A DNA stretch of 64,000 bases, taken from contig NZ_CP101497.1 in NCBI RefSeq assembly GCF_024362325.1, positions 310,001 through 374,000 on the forward strand, written 5' to 3'. Both the position numbers and the translations under genes were made by a program. The notes beneath the pieces are model-generated. The model made no database searches, was not told the origin of the DNA, and saw nothing but the letters and a program-made list of their open reading frames with translations. The DNA is from Microcella humidisoli. GTDB lineage: Bacteria > Actinomycetota > Actinomycetes > Actinomycetales > Microbacteriaceae. This document shows positions 49,827 to 63,836 of this stretch, piece after piece (the first letter of the stretch is position 1; each line of letters begins with the position of its first letter).

Positions 49827-50333
49827 TCAGCGCGGGGTGACCACATACGTCGCCGTGACAACACCCTCGCCGTCGGTCGCGACCGACAGGTCGACGCGGT
49901 AGGCCGCACCGGAGTAGGCCCCGTAGCCGCTCGTGGCGTCGCTCGACACGCCGGAGGCCGTGAAGCCGGCTTGCTCGAGCGCCGCCGCGGCGTCGGCGAA
50001 GCCCAGCCCGCCATCGAGCTGCGTGCGCACCACCCATCCCGATCCCTCCGGGCCGGCACCGCCACCGAGCACGGCTCCCGTGAGCGGCACCTCGGCGGGG
50101 AAGCTCGCCGGCACCTCGCCATCGCCCGTGAGCTCGACGCCGCCGAGCACGTCGTCGACGAGGCCCCGGATCTGCTCGTCGATGCCGCCCACGAGCTGAT
50201 CGACACCCTGCTGCACGAGCCCCTCGACGATGTTGTCGATCGGGGTGCCGGTGCTGCACGCGGAGGTGCCGGTCGCCAGGGCGATCACGATCGCCGCCGC
50301 AGCGACGCTTTGGCGGAGGTGCGGACGAGTCAT
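49827..50333 (-). CDS. Putative lipoprotein of unknown function
   Basis: 168 residues. The signal sequence ends in the lipobox ATGTSACST. A region rich in Gly, Asp and Val (GLVQQGVDQLVGGIDEQIRG) precedes a folded C-terminal domain ending VVTATYVVTPR. The first half could be amphipathic helices. The ATG at 50333 has GGAG upstream. It lies 40 bases after typA on the same strand. Confidence 0.65.
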   Translation of the reverse strand: MTRPHLRQSVAAAAIVIALATGTSACSTGTPIDNIVEGLVQQGVDQLVGGIDEQIRGLVDDVLGGVELTGDGEVPASFPAEVPLTGAVLGGGAGPEGSGWVVRTQLDGGLGFADAAAALEQAGFTASGVSSDATSGYGAYSGAAYRVDLSVATDGEGVVTATYVVTPR

Positions 50334-50373
50334 GGATGCTCCAGACGGGTCGGGCCCGGGGCGCGCGATGGCC

Positions 50374-52281
<1,908 letters not shown>

Positions 52282-52287
52282 GGTGAA

Positions 52288-53961
52288 TCAGTCCTTGGAG
52301 GCTGCGCGCTGCTCTCGACGCTCCCGCTGCGCCACAGGATCGGGCAGGGGAACAGCGGCGATGAGGCGCTGAGTGTAAGGGTCTTGGGGGTTGCGCAGAA
52401 TCTGATCGCGCGAACCCTGCTCGACCAGTCTACCCCGGTGCATCACCGCGATCCGGTGCGCGAGGATATCGACGACCGCGAGGTCGTGGCTGATGAACAG
52501 GCAGGCGAACTGCAGACGCTGCTGCAGTTCCTGCAGCAGATCGAGGAATCGGGCCTGCACCGAGACGTCGAGGGCGCTCGTCGGCTCATCCGCCACGAGC
52601 AGCTGCGGGGTGAGCGCGAGGGCGCGGGCGATGCCCACGCGCTGGCGCTGACCGCCGCTGAGCTCGTGCGGGTAGCGGTTGCGGTAGCTCGACGGGAGCT
52701 CGACCTGGCTCAGCAGCTCCTCCACGCGCTTGTCGAGGTCTTTGCCGCTCGCCTCGCCCGCGAGCAGCAGCGGCTCGCCGATGCTCTCGCCGATGGGCAT
52801 GCGCGGGTTGAGGCTCGAGCCCGGGTCTTGGAACACGATGCCGGCCTTGCGCCGCAGCGGGCGCAGCTCTTTGAGCGAGGCGTTCGAGATGTCGATGCCC
52901 GCCGACACGAGGCGGCCCTGCTTGATCGGCAGGAGGCCGACCGCGGCGCGGCCGAGCGTCGTTTTGCCCGATCCGGACTCGCCGACGAGGCCCACGATCT
53001 CCCCCGGGAAGACGTCGAGCGTGATGTCGTCGGCGGCGAGGAAGGCCGGCACGCGACCGCGCTTGGGGTACTCGATCGACACATCCTGGAACGACAGCAC
53101 GGGCTCGACGCCCGTGCGGTCGGCCGAGCGCGAGCCGGCGTCGGTCATGTCGATGCCGAGGTGCGGCACGGCCGCGAGCAGCGACTGCGTGTACGGGTGC
53201 TTCGGCGACTGGAAGATCTCCAGAGCCGTGCCCTGCTCGACGGCGAGGCCGTCTTTCATCACCATGATCTTGTCGGCCAGGTCGGCGACGACGCCCATGT
53301 CGTGCGTGATGAGCACGATCGCGCTGTCAAGACGCGTGCGCAGGCTACGCAGCAGCTCGAGGATCTCGGCCTGCACCGTGACGTCGAGCGCCGTGGTCGG
53401 CTCGTCGGCGATGAGCAGCACGGGGTCGCACGAGATCGCCTGCGCGATCATGGCGCGCTGCCGCTGGCCGCCCGAGAGCTGGTGCGGGAACTTGTTGAAG
53501 GCCGTCGCCGGGTCGGGCATCTCGACCTTCGTGAGCAGCTCGATCGCGCGCTCTTTGGCCTGAGCCGGAGTCATGTCGAAGTGGGTGCGCAGCGTCTCGA
53601 CGATCTGGAAGCCGACCGTGTAGACGGGGTTGAGGGCCGTCATCGGCTCCTGGAAGATCACCGCGATCTGCTGGCCGCGCACCGCGCGCAGTTCGCGCTT
53701 GTCGAGCTGCGAGATCTCGCGGCCGAGCAGCTTGATCGATCCGCTCACGCGCGCCGTCGGCGGCAGCAGTCCGAGCAGGGCCATCGAGCTCGACGACTTG
53801 CCCGAGCCCGACTCGCCCACGATCGCGAGCACCTCGCCGCGCTTGACGGTGTAGTCGAGATCGACGGCGGCCGGGTAGAACTCGCCGTCGACCCAGAAGT
53901 CGACGCCGAGGCCGGAGACCTCGAGTACGGTCTCGACGGCGGTAGAGGTGGTGCTGCTCAC
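52288..53961 (-). CDS. Oligopeptide/dipeptide ABC transporter, fused double ATPase
   Basis: 557 residues: two complete OppD/OppF-like ATPase domains in one chain. The first has VGESGSGKSSSSM, QLSGGQRQRAMIAQA and LLIADEPTTALDVT; the second has VGESGSGKTTLGRAA, ELSGGQRQRVGIARAL and LLVADEPTSALDVS. It powers peptide import with the permeases at 54641-57348 and the binding protein at 57475-59271. The GTG at 53961 has AAGGA upstream. An opposite-strand PH-domain gene separates it from oppC, so it must have its own promoter or be read through that gene. Confidence 0.92.
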   Translation of the reverse strand: MSSTTSTAVETVLEVSGLGVDFWVDGEFYPAAVDLDYTVKRGEVLAIVGESGSGKSSSSMALLGLLPPTARVSGSIKLLGREISQLDKRELRAVRGQQIAVIFQEPMTALNPVYTVGFQIVETLRTHFDMTPAQAKERAIELLTKVEMPDPATAFNKFPHQLSGGQRQRAMIAQAISCDPVLLIADEPTTALDVTVQAEILELLRSLRTRLDSAIVLITHDMGVVADLADKIMVMKDGLAVEQGTALEIFQSPKHPYTQSLLAAVPHLGIDMTDAGSRSADRTGVEPVLSFQDVSIEYPKRGRVPAFLAADDITLDVFPGEIVGLVGESGSGKTTLGRAAVGLLPIKQGRLVSAGIDISNASLKELRPLRRKAGIVFQDPGSSLNPRMPIGESIGEPLLLAGEASGKDLDKRVEELLSQVELPSSYRNRYPHELSGGQRQRVGIARALALTPQLLVADEPTSALDVSVQARFLDLLQELQQRLQFACLFISHDLAVVDILAHRIAVMHRGRLVEQGSRDQILRNPQDPYTQRLIAAVPLPDPVAQRERREQRAASKD

Positions 53962-54011
53962 GGGTGGTCCTTCCGTGCGGTCATGATGCGGGGGTCTGAG
54001 AAGCTGGGCGC

Positions 54012-54617
54012 ATGCGATTCCAGCCCGCGAGCTTCCGCCCCGCCTTCGGTCGAGTTCTGACGATCACCATGGCGCTGATCGCTGTCGGAGCGCTCATCGG
54101 CTTCGTGGTGGCGGGCGATGTCGCCGGCCTGCTGCGGTACGGCTGGTGGCTGCTGCTGCTGGCGGCGCTCACCTGGGCCCTGTACTGGATGCCCGCGGTC
54201 GAGGTGCTCGAGCACGAGGTGACCATCCGCAACCCGCTGAGCACCTGGCACGTGCCGTGGCCCGCCATCCAGCGCATCGACACCAAGTGGGCACTCACCC
54301 TGTACACGCCGCGCGGAAAGGTCGAAGCCTGGGCGGCGCCCGCGTCGGGGCGCTACACGGTCTTCACGCTCGGCCCGGAGGACACGCGCGTGAGCGAGAC
54401 CGCTCGACTGGCCGGCTCGATCCGCCCCGGCGACACGCTCTCGAGCGAGAGTGGGGCGGCGGCGAACCAGATCCGTCGGCACTGGGAGCAGCTCCGCGAC
54501 GACGGCCTGCTCGACGGCCCGCTCGAGCCCGGCACCCTGCGGCGCACGCCGCACACGCGCACGATCGTGCTGCTGGGCGTGCTGCTCGTGCTGAGCGTGC
54601 TGGGACTCCTCCTGTAG
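54012..54617 (+). CDS. Bacterial PH-domain membrane protein
   Basis: 201 residues. Two N-terminal membrane helices (about 15-37 and 42-60) precede a PH-like domain: VEVLEHEVTIRNPLSTWHVP, WPAIQRIDTKWALTLYTPRG and GRYTVFTLGPED. A third helix closes the C-terminus (TRTIVLLGVLLVLSVLGLLL). Its function is unknown. It is read against the oligopeptide transporter genes on both sides. The start codon is 51 bases from that of the divergent ATPase gene. Confidence 0.75.
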   Translation: MRFQPASFRPAFGRVLTITMALIAVGALIGFVVAGDVAGLLRYGWWLLLLAALTWALYWMPAVEVLEHEVTIRNPLSTWHVPWPAIQRIDTKWALTLYTPRGKVEAWAAPASGRYTVFTLGPEDTRVSETARLAGSIRPGDTLSSESGAAANQIRRHWEQLRDDGLLDGPLEPGTLRRTPHTRTIVLLGVLLVLSVLGLLL

Positions 54618-54640
54618 CGCTCGACCCATCACCGCGGTGG

Positions 54641-55825
54641 TCACGGCGTGGGCCCACCGCGGTCGGTGTCACGGGCGTCCGGCGCATCCGCGTCGAAGCC
54701 CCGCATGCCAGCACTGCCCGAACCGCCCTGCATGCCTGCTCCGCGACCGGTCACGACGACCGACGCGCGGTCGAGACCGCCGCTGCGTCCCTTCGCGAGG
54801 GCGCGCGCGTTCGGCAGGCGCTTCTGGCGCGGGTCGAACGCGTCGCGCAGACCGTCGCCGATGAAGTTGATGCACAGGGCGATGGCGATGATGAACACGC
54901 CCGGCCACCAGAACAACCACGGCCGGGTGCCGAACGCTGCCTGGTTGTCGCTGATGATCTTGCCGAGCGAGGTGTCGGGCGACTGCACACCGTAGCCGAG
55001 GAAGCTCAGGGCCGTCTCGAGCAGGATCGCCGCGGCCATGAGCAGCGTCGTGTTGACGATGATCACGCCGATCGCGTTCGGCAGGATGTGCTTGAAGATG
55101 ATGCGGCGATCGCTCGCGCCGGCCACGCGGGCCGCATCGACGAACTCGCGCTCGCGCAGGCTCAGCACCTCGGCGCGCACGAGGCGGGCGAGACCCGTCC
55201 ACGTGAACAGGCCGATGATGATGGCGAGGAAGAACGCGCCGAGCTTGCCGAAGGCGAGACCGAGCACGGCGCCGATCACGATGAGCGGGATCGTGATGAT
55301 GATGTCGGTGAAGCGCATGAGCACCGAGTCGACCCAGCCGCGGTAGTAGCCGGCGACGGCGCCGATGACGGTGCCGATGGTCGTGGCGATGAGGCCCACG
55401 ATGAGCATGATCACGATGGACTGCTGGGTGCCGCGCATGACGATCGCGAAGATGTCGCGGCCGATGTCATCTTGCCCGAAGGGGTGGTCGCCGAAGCGCA
55501 CGCCCTCGCCACCGAGCCACTCCGGCACGAGGCTGAGCGTCGGGCGGCCGCCGTTCTGCGGCGTGGGGATCTCGGTCCAGGTCCACTGCCACCAGCCGGG
55601 GGTCTTGACCTGGAAGCCGAAGACCGAGAAGTCGAGTCCGACCGCCGAGAAGGCGAGCACGATGATGAACGCGAGCGTGATCATCGAGGCGACCGCTCCG
55701 CGGTGGCGGAAGAACCGCCGACGCACGATCTGGCCCTGCGAGAGGCCCTCGACCTCTTTGTTCTCGAGGTTGTTCTCGGCGTCGGTGACGCCGCCGGAGG
55801 GGACGGGTGCGGAGAGGTTGCTCAT
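54641..55825 (-). CDS. Oligopeptide ABC transporter permease (OppC/DppC type)
   Basis: 394 residues, longer than the usual 290-310 because of a soluble N-terminal arm, a periplasmic segment (about 75-120) and a C-terminal tail rich in Gly and Asp after residue 345. The BPD_transp core includes HPFGQDDIGRDIFAIVMRGT, typical of DppC, and the coupling loop AARVAGASDRRIIFKHILPN. The ATG shares one base with the oppB stop (TGATG). It converges on the PH-domain gene. Confidence 0.92.
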   Translation of the reverse strand: MSNLSAPVPSGGVTDAENNLENKEVEGLSQGQIVRRRFFRHRGAVASMITLAFIIVLAFSAVGLDFSVFGFQVKTPGWWQWTWTEIPTPQNGGRPTLSLVPEWLGGEGVRFGDHPFGQDDIGRDIFAIVMRGTQQSIVIMLIVGLIATTIGTVIGAVAGYYRGWVDSVLMRFTDIIITIPLIVIGAVLGLAFGKLGAFFLAIIIGLFTWTGLARLVRAEVLSLREREFVDAARVAGASDRRIIFKHILPNAIGVIIVNTTLLMAAAILLETALSFLGYGVQSPDTSLGKIISDNQAAFGTRPWLFWWPGVFIIAIALCINFIGDGLRDAFDPRQKRLPNARALAKGRSGGLDRASVVVTGRGAGMQGGSGSAGMRGFDADAPDARDTDRGGPTP

Positions 55826-57348
55826 CAGTTGACTCGGATTCGTGGGTCGAGTGCGGCGTATACGAGGTCGGCGATCAGGTTGAACAGGATCGCGAGGCCG
55901 CCGACGACGAGGAAGAAGGCCATGACGGGGTTCGGATCGGTGCCATCGAGGCCGTTCTGGAAGAGCGCCCCCATTCCCGTCCAGCCGAACACGCGCTCGG
56001 TGATGACGGCGCCGCCGACGATGCCGCCGATGTCGAAGGCCACGATCGTCGCGATCGGGATGAGGGCGTTACGGAATGCGTGCCGCACGACGACCGTGCG
56101 CTCGGCGAGGCCCTTGGCGCGGGCCGTGCGGATGTAGTCCTGGTTCATGACCTCGAGCAGGCTCGCCCGCGAATAGCGCGTGTAGGTGGCGAACGAGATG
56201 AGGATGAGCGCGATGGTCGGCAGCAGCAAGTGCGTGTAGATGTCGACGCCTTGAACCCAGAGAGAGCCCTCGAGGTTCGGGGTCGACGAGCCGATCGTGG
56301 CGATCGGGCGGCCGCGGATGCGGCCTGACGACGCGTAGTCGTCCCACACCATCATGAAGCGGTCGAGCGCGATCGCGCCCGCCGTGAGGAAGCCCGTGAA
56401 GCCGGCGACGCGCATGACGGGGCCGCGGTCGACCCCGCCCATGAACCATCCGATGCCGACGCTCACGACGACGGAGAGCACCGCGAGCGCCGCGAGCATC
56501 CACCACTCGGTGATCGAGTACGAGATGCCGAACTGGAACGGGAAGTAGAGCGCGAGCCCGAGGCCCGCGACGGTGAGAGCCGCATACAGCGCTCGGCGGT
56601 TCTTGAGACCCGTGATGAGGGCCGTGAGGCCGACCGCAGACCCGAGGCCGACGATGGCGACACCTGCGATGCTGAGGCCCGGGTAGGTGAACCAGTTGAC
56701 GAGGTTCATGATGACGAGCATGCTCGCCGTCGCACCCGCCGCGATCGCGAAGGTCAGCGCCTTGCGGCGAAGAGTTCCCGGGATGATCGAGGCCCACAGC
56801 AGGCCCGCGAGGATCGTGGCGATGACGATCAGCCACGCCGGCAGCTGCGGGTTGTCCTCGAGGAAGTCGTTGAACCCGATGGCCACGAACTGCTTGAGCA
56901 GCACGGCCACCCAGAAGATCGGCAGCGAGAAGAAGAGGAACGAGATGAAGGTGACGGTGTAGTCGTAGCCCGAGTACTGGCGCAGCGCGGTCGTGATGCC
57001 GACGATGAGGCCGAGGATGATCGCGACGACGGTGGCGATCGTGACGAGCTGCAGCGTTGAACCGAGGGCCTGCTCGAGCAGGGCGTTGACGCTGCGCCCC
57101 TGGACGGTGACACCGAAGTCGCCCTGGAAGAGGCCGCCGAGCCAGAGGAAGTACCGCAGCGGCGGGATGACGTCGAGGCGCAGGAGCTTGATGCGCGACT
57201 CGATCAGCTGCTCTTTGTTGGGGGCGTTGCTCGCCCGCAGGTCTTCGAGCGGATCGCCCGAGAGTGCGACCAGGTTGTACATGAGGAACGTGGCCGCGAG
57301 AAGAACGAAGACGGAGGCGATGAGCCGCCGGATGACGAATGCTGCCAT
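55825..57348 (-). CDS. Oligopeptide ABC transporter permease (OppB/DppB type), extended
   Basis: 507 residues, against about 310-340 for a standard DppB. The ends are canonical: RRLIASVFVLLAATFLMYNL, LDVIPPLRYFLWLGGLFQGD and FISFLFFSLPIFWVAVLLKQ at the start; RASLLEVMNQDYIRTARAKG and VITERVFGWTGMGALF at the end. Between about residues 165 and 345 lies an insertion with several extra membrane segments. The frame is continuous, so this is a true insertion rather than an error. The ATG lies 126 bases after oppA, behind a hairpin. Confidence 0.9.
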   Translation of the reverse strand: MAAFVIRRLIASVFVLLAATFLMYNLVALSGDPLEDLRASNAPNKEQLIESRIKLLRLDVIPPLRYFLWLGGLFQGDFGVTVQGRSVNALLEQALGSTLQLVTIATVVAIILGLIVGITTALRQYSGYDYTVTFISFLFFSLPIFWVAVLLKQFVAIGFNDFLEDNPQLPAWLIVIATILAGLLWASIIPGTLRRKALTFAIAAGATASMLVIMNLVNWFTYPGLSIAGVAIVGLGSAVGLTALITGLKNRRALYAALTVAGLGLALYFPFQFGISYSITEWWMLAALAVLSVVVSVGIGWFMGGVDRGPVMRVAGFTGFLTAGAIALDRFMMVWDDYASSGRIRGRPIATIGSSTPNLEGSLWVQGVDIYTHLLLPTIALILISFATYTRYSRASLLEVMNQDYIRTARAKGLAERTVVVRHAFRNALIPIATIVAFDIGGIVGGAVITERVFGWTGMGALFQNGLDGTDPNPVMAFFLVVGGLAILFNLIADLVYAALDPRIRVN

Positions 57349-57384
57349 GGGAATGGCACCCTACCTATCTGTGAACGGGGGGCT

Positions 57385-57436
57385 CTCAGCGGGGGGCGCT
57401 GGGACCGCAGTGCGGCCCCAGCGCCCCTGTGCTGAG
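57385..57436 (-). terminator. Large hairpin between oppA and oppB
   Basis: An 11-base-pair GC stem (57393-57403 with 57417-57427) is extended by an outer CTCAGC/GCTGAG stem (57385-57390 with 57431-57436). It lies in the 126-base gap between the two genes. No U-run follows, so it is more likely a partial terminator or an mRNA-stabilising element raising the level of the binding protein over the permeases. Confidence 0.6.
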
Positions 57437-57474
57437 AAGGACTGACCTGAGTCAGCCGATAGCTGGGCTATCGA

Positions 57475-59271
57475 CTAGTTGCTCTCGGTCGGCTCCCAGT
57501 CCCACGCGTTCCAGAAGATGGTCGGCGACAGCGGTCCCGGCTCCACGTTCGTCACGCGGTCGGAGAACGCGGTGACGGCGGGGAACTGGAAGATGGTCAG
57601 ACCGTAGAAGTCGTCCATCAGCAGCTTGTCGATCTCGACCTGGATCTCGATCTGGCGCTCGACGTCAAGGGTGACGTCCAGCTCGTCGAGCAGCGCGTCA
57701 ACCTCGGGGTTGCTGTAGTAGTTGAGGTTGTTGATGCCGCCCGTGCGGAAGGTCGGCGAGCTGTTGGTCACACCAAGGCTCGTCGACTGCCAGCCGAAGA
57801 ACACCGCGTCGTACGCACCGGGGGTGCCGAGCAGGCCACCCCACTCGGGGCTGCCGCAGTCCTCGACCACGAAGCCGGCCTCAGCGGCCGAAGCCTGGAT
57901 GAGGGCGAACTCGTTGACACGACGCGGGTTGTTCGATGCGTAGAGGATGCAGACGTCAGGAGCGGTCACGCCGGCCTCGGCGAGCAGCGCCTTGGCGCCC
58001 TCGATGTCGACCTCGGTGAACGCGTCCATGCCGTTGTTGGCGACGGTCTCGTCGTAGCCGTCGGCACCGGGGATGAAGATCTGCGAGTTGCGGACCTCGG
58101 CCTCGGGGTTGAGCGGCTTGATGAGCGTGTCGACGATCTGCTGACGCGGGATCGTCTTGAGGAAGGCCTCACGCACGAGCGGGTCGTCGAACGTGCCGTT
58201 CTTCGACTCGGCGAACTGCAGGTCGATGTGCTCGTAGACGGCCTCTTCACCCGACAGCACGGTGACACCGTCGAGCGCGGCGAGCGCGTCCGCGACGTCG
58301 GCCGTGGCCTGGGGGCTGATGATGTCGACCTCACCGTTGGCGAGCGCCTGCACGGCGGCAAGCGGGTCGGTGATGAAGCGGATGGTGATCTCCTCGATGT
58401 TCGGGAGGTTGTCACCGCGGTAGTTCGGGTTCGCCGTCAGGGTGATCGACTGGTCGGCCACGAAGTCGGTGATCTGGTACGGGCCGTTGACGACGAGGAG
58501 GTTCGCGTCCTCCTCCGCCGGCAGCTCGGTGAAGTTCCAGTCCGAGTTCCAGGTGCTCGAGATCGGCGCCAGGGCGGCCGCGTCGTTGTTCTGGATAGCC
58601 TCGATGAGCGCCGTCTTGGCCTCGGCCGCGTCCTCGATGTCGAGCGCGCGCTGCGCGACGACGTGCGCCGGCAGGCCCACGCCGAAGACGAGCTCCCAGT
58701 CGACGAAGAACTCGTCGTAGACGAGGGTGATCGAGCGGCCGTCGATGACGGGCGTCTCGGTGACGAGCTGCAGACCCGCACCGATGGCGCCGTCGAAGTA
58801 GACGACGTCGGTCGGGTACTCGTCGGTGAACTCACCGGTCTCGGGGTCGGTGAACTCGCCCGGGTCGAAGTCGGGGGTGTTCAGCACGCCCGAGTTCGCG
58901 GCCCACGCGAGCAGGAGGTCGGCGCCGTCGACGGCCGTGCCGTCAGACCACTGCACGTCGTCCGCAACGGTGTACTTGACCGTCAGCGGGTCTTCCGAGA
59001 CGAGCTCGTAGGTGCCGAAGGACTCGTCCTTCACCAGCTCGGGAACGTTGTTGTAGTAGTTGAAACCACCGCTGGTCAGGTACACGATGTTGGCGTTGGC
59101 CGTGGCGTTACCGAACGACGTGTTGCTGTTGTACGAGTAGAACGGCTGGTTCCACGCGACCGTGATGGAGCTTCCCTCGACGACCTCGGACTGCGGCGCT
59201 GCGCAAGCCGAGAGAACGAGAGCGCTCGCCGCGATCGTGGCCGTGGCGGCCGCGAATCTGCTGATACGCAA
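57475..59271 (-). CDS. Oligopeptide ABC transporter substrate-binding lipoprotein (OppA/DppA family)
   Basis: 598 residues. A lipoprotein signal with lipobox LVLSACAAP is followed by the SBP_bac_5 fold: YTVADDVQWSDGTAVDGADL near residue 110, QALANGEVDIISPQATADV in the middle and a C-terminal MDDFYGLTIFQFPAVTAFSD. The start is a TTG at 59271, supported by AGGAGG four bases upstream and by the signal peptide that follows; no ATG or GTG fits. It delivers peptides, or a related ligand, to the OppB/OppC pair. Confidence 0.9.
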   Translation of the reverse strand: MRISRFAAATATIAASALVLSACAAPQSEVVEGSSITVAWNQPFYSYNSNTSFGNATANANIVYLTSGGFNYYNNVPELVKDESFGTYELVSEDPLTVKYTVADDVQWSDGTAVDGADLLLAWAANSGVLNTPDFDPGEFTDPETGEFTDEYPTDVVYFDGAIGAGLQLVTETPVIDGRSITLVYDEFFVDWELVFGVGLPAHVVAQRALDIEDAAEAKTALIEAIQNNDAAALAPISSTWNSDWNFTELPAEEDANLLVVNGPYQITDFVADQSITLTANPNYRGDNLPNIEEITIRFITDPLAAVQALANGEVDIISPQATADVADALAALDGVTVLSGEEAVYEHIDLQFAESKNGTFDDPLVREAFLKTIPRQQIVDTLIKPLNPEAEVRNSQIFIPGADGYDETVANNGMDAFTEVDIEGAKALLAEAGVTAPDVCILYASNNPRRVNEFALIQASAAEAGFVVEDCGSPEWGGLLGTPGAYDAVFFGWQSTSLGVTNSSPTFRTGGINNLNYYSNPEVDALLDELDVTLDVERQIEIQVEIDKLLMDDFYGLTIFQFPAVTAFSDRVTNVEPGPLSPTIFWNAWDWEPTESN

Positions 59272-59632
59272 TTTTCCTCCTGTGCAAGATGGATGCGTGG
59301 CGGCACGTTTTCCGAGCGCGCCGTCACGCCTGTTGGGTACGACCCTAGAGACCCAGAGATACCCCCGCCAAACTGTAGGCCGATTCGTTACACACCGGTA
59401 ACGCTCGCGCAGGTTCCGGCGAGGTTTCGCATGAATATTGCATGAGGCCCGGGCGCATCGCACGAATCGTGCGTTCTGCTGAAGAGAGTTCACCGTCAAC
59501 GCTGAAACCGCGGCGCGCGCGGCCACCGACGAGCGGGAGGCGGCTGTCGGGGTGCTCCAAAGAGCAGCGGGCATCCGGGGCGGTGATTGCGGGTTCTGCA
59601 CAACGCCCGGTGAGCCCAGAGAGAATGGAGCG
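59272..59632. promoter_or_regulatory. Divergent control region between oppA and the CPBP protease gene
   Basis: A 361-base gap without a gene. It holds two dyads: CGTTAC (59386-59391) with GTAACG (59398-59403), and the perfect 15-base palindrome CGCACGAATCGTGCG (59459-59473). An A/T-rich patch, GCATGAATATTGCATG, lies at 59429-59444. These are candidates for repressor sites and promoter elements of oppA and the divergent gene; I cannot assign regulators. Confidence 0.4.
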
Positions 59633-60459
59633 ATGACGATGCGACCGGATGCCGAGCCCTCGCCCGGCGCGCTGCCCGGCGATCGGCGGCTGCGCGTCGA
59701 GATCCTGCTCGTGCTCGGGCTGTCGCTCGGCGCGAGCGCCGTCTACTCGATCGTCGCCATTGCGAACCGGCTGACGCGGGACATTCCGCTCGGCGATCAG
59801 ACGGCCACGCTCAACCCCCCGCGCGATCAGCGCGAGATCTTCGACCTCATCTACAACCTGCTCGGCGTGTTCTTCGACCTCGTGCCGGTCGCCCTCGTGG
59901 CCTTCCTGCTGTGGAGCACCGCGCGCCCGCATCTCGGCCGCCTCGGCATCGACGGCACGCGACCGTGGCGCGATACCCGCGACGGCGTCGGGCTTGCGCT
60001 CGTCATCGGCATCCCCGGCCTCGCGCTGTACCTCGTCGGGCGCGCGCTCGGCATCACCGTGACCGTCGTGCCGACGGCGCTTGACGAGCACTGGTGGACG
60101 GTGCCCGTACTGCTGCTCTCGGCGTTGCGGGCCGGCGTGACCGAGGAGGTCATCGTCGTCGGCTACCTGTTCGCGCGCCTGCGCGACCTGCGCTGGGGGC
60201 CGTGGACGATCATCCTCACGAGCGCGCTGCTGCGGGCGACCTACCACCTGTACCAGGGCTTCGGGGCCTTCGTCGGCAACTTCGCGATGGGCCTGCTGTT
60301 CGGCTGGCTCTACACGCGCTACGGGCGGCTGCTGCCGCTCGTCATCGCCCACACCGTCATCGACGCCGTGATCTTCATCGGCTACCCGTGGGCCGCCGCG
60401 GCGTTCCCGGGGCTGCTCGCCCCGATGCCTGTGCCGAGCCCCTCGCCGACCCCGAGCCC

Positions 60460-60463
<4 letters not shown>
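59633..60463 (+). CDS. CPBP-family intramembrane glutamic protease (CAAX-like)
   Basis: 276 residues and about seven membrane segments. The Abi/CPBP motifs are present: the paired Glu in [17 protein letters not shown] (motif 1), [20 protein letters not shown] with the His of motif 2, and [14 protein letters not shown] with the His of motif 3. Members cleave prenylated or other membrane substrates or confer bacteriocin immunity. Two close ATGs (59633 and 59639) are possible starts. The 3' end overlaps gcvP by 4 bases, tail to tail. Confidence 0.85.
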
Positions 60464-63366
<2,903 letters not shown>

Positions 63367-63414
63367 AGAAGGTCTCTCTCTATGCCGGTGCGGTCGGTGG
63401 CGGAACGGGCGGTG

Positions 63415-63789
63415 CTACTCGCCGATGAGGGCGCGGTACTCGTCGGCGCTCAGCAGCGCGGGGGCGCCCGAAACGCGCACCTTCACGAGCCAGCCCTCGC
63501 CGTAGGGGTCGGAGTTGATGGTCTCGGGGGCGTCGACGACGGCGCTGTTGGCCTCGACGACCTCGCCGTCGAGCGGCGCGTACAACTCGCCGACCGACTT
63601 GGTCGACTCGACCTCGCCGACGATCGACCCGGCGGCGAGCGCCGCCCCGACCTTGGGCAGATCGACGTAGACGACGTCGCCGAGCGCATCGGCGGCGTAC
63701 TGCGTGATGCCGACCGTGGCGACGTCGCCCTCGAGGCGCACCCACTCGTGCTCGGCGGTGTACTGCAGGTCGGCGGGAACGGCGCTCAT
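63415..63789 (-). CDS. gcvH: Glycine cleavage system H protein
   Basis: GcvH carries the aminomethyl group on a lipoyl lysine between the P, T and L proteins. 124 residues. The lipoylation site is [31 protein letters not shown] and [13 protein letters not shown] are family landmarks. It lies 47 bases downstream of gcvT and 48 bases upstream of gcvP on the same strand. Confidence 0.97.
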   Translation of the reverse strand: MSAVPADLQYTAEHEWVRLEGDVATVGITQYAADALGDVVYVDLPKVGAALAAGSIVGEVESTKSVGELYAPLDGEVVEANSAVVDAPETINSDPYGEGWLVKVRVSGAPALLSADEYRALIGE

Positions 63790-63836
63790 GAGGGTGGCCT
63801 TTCGATCAGCGGTGCGGTGAGGGGCGGATGGGCGGA

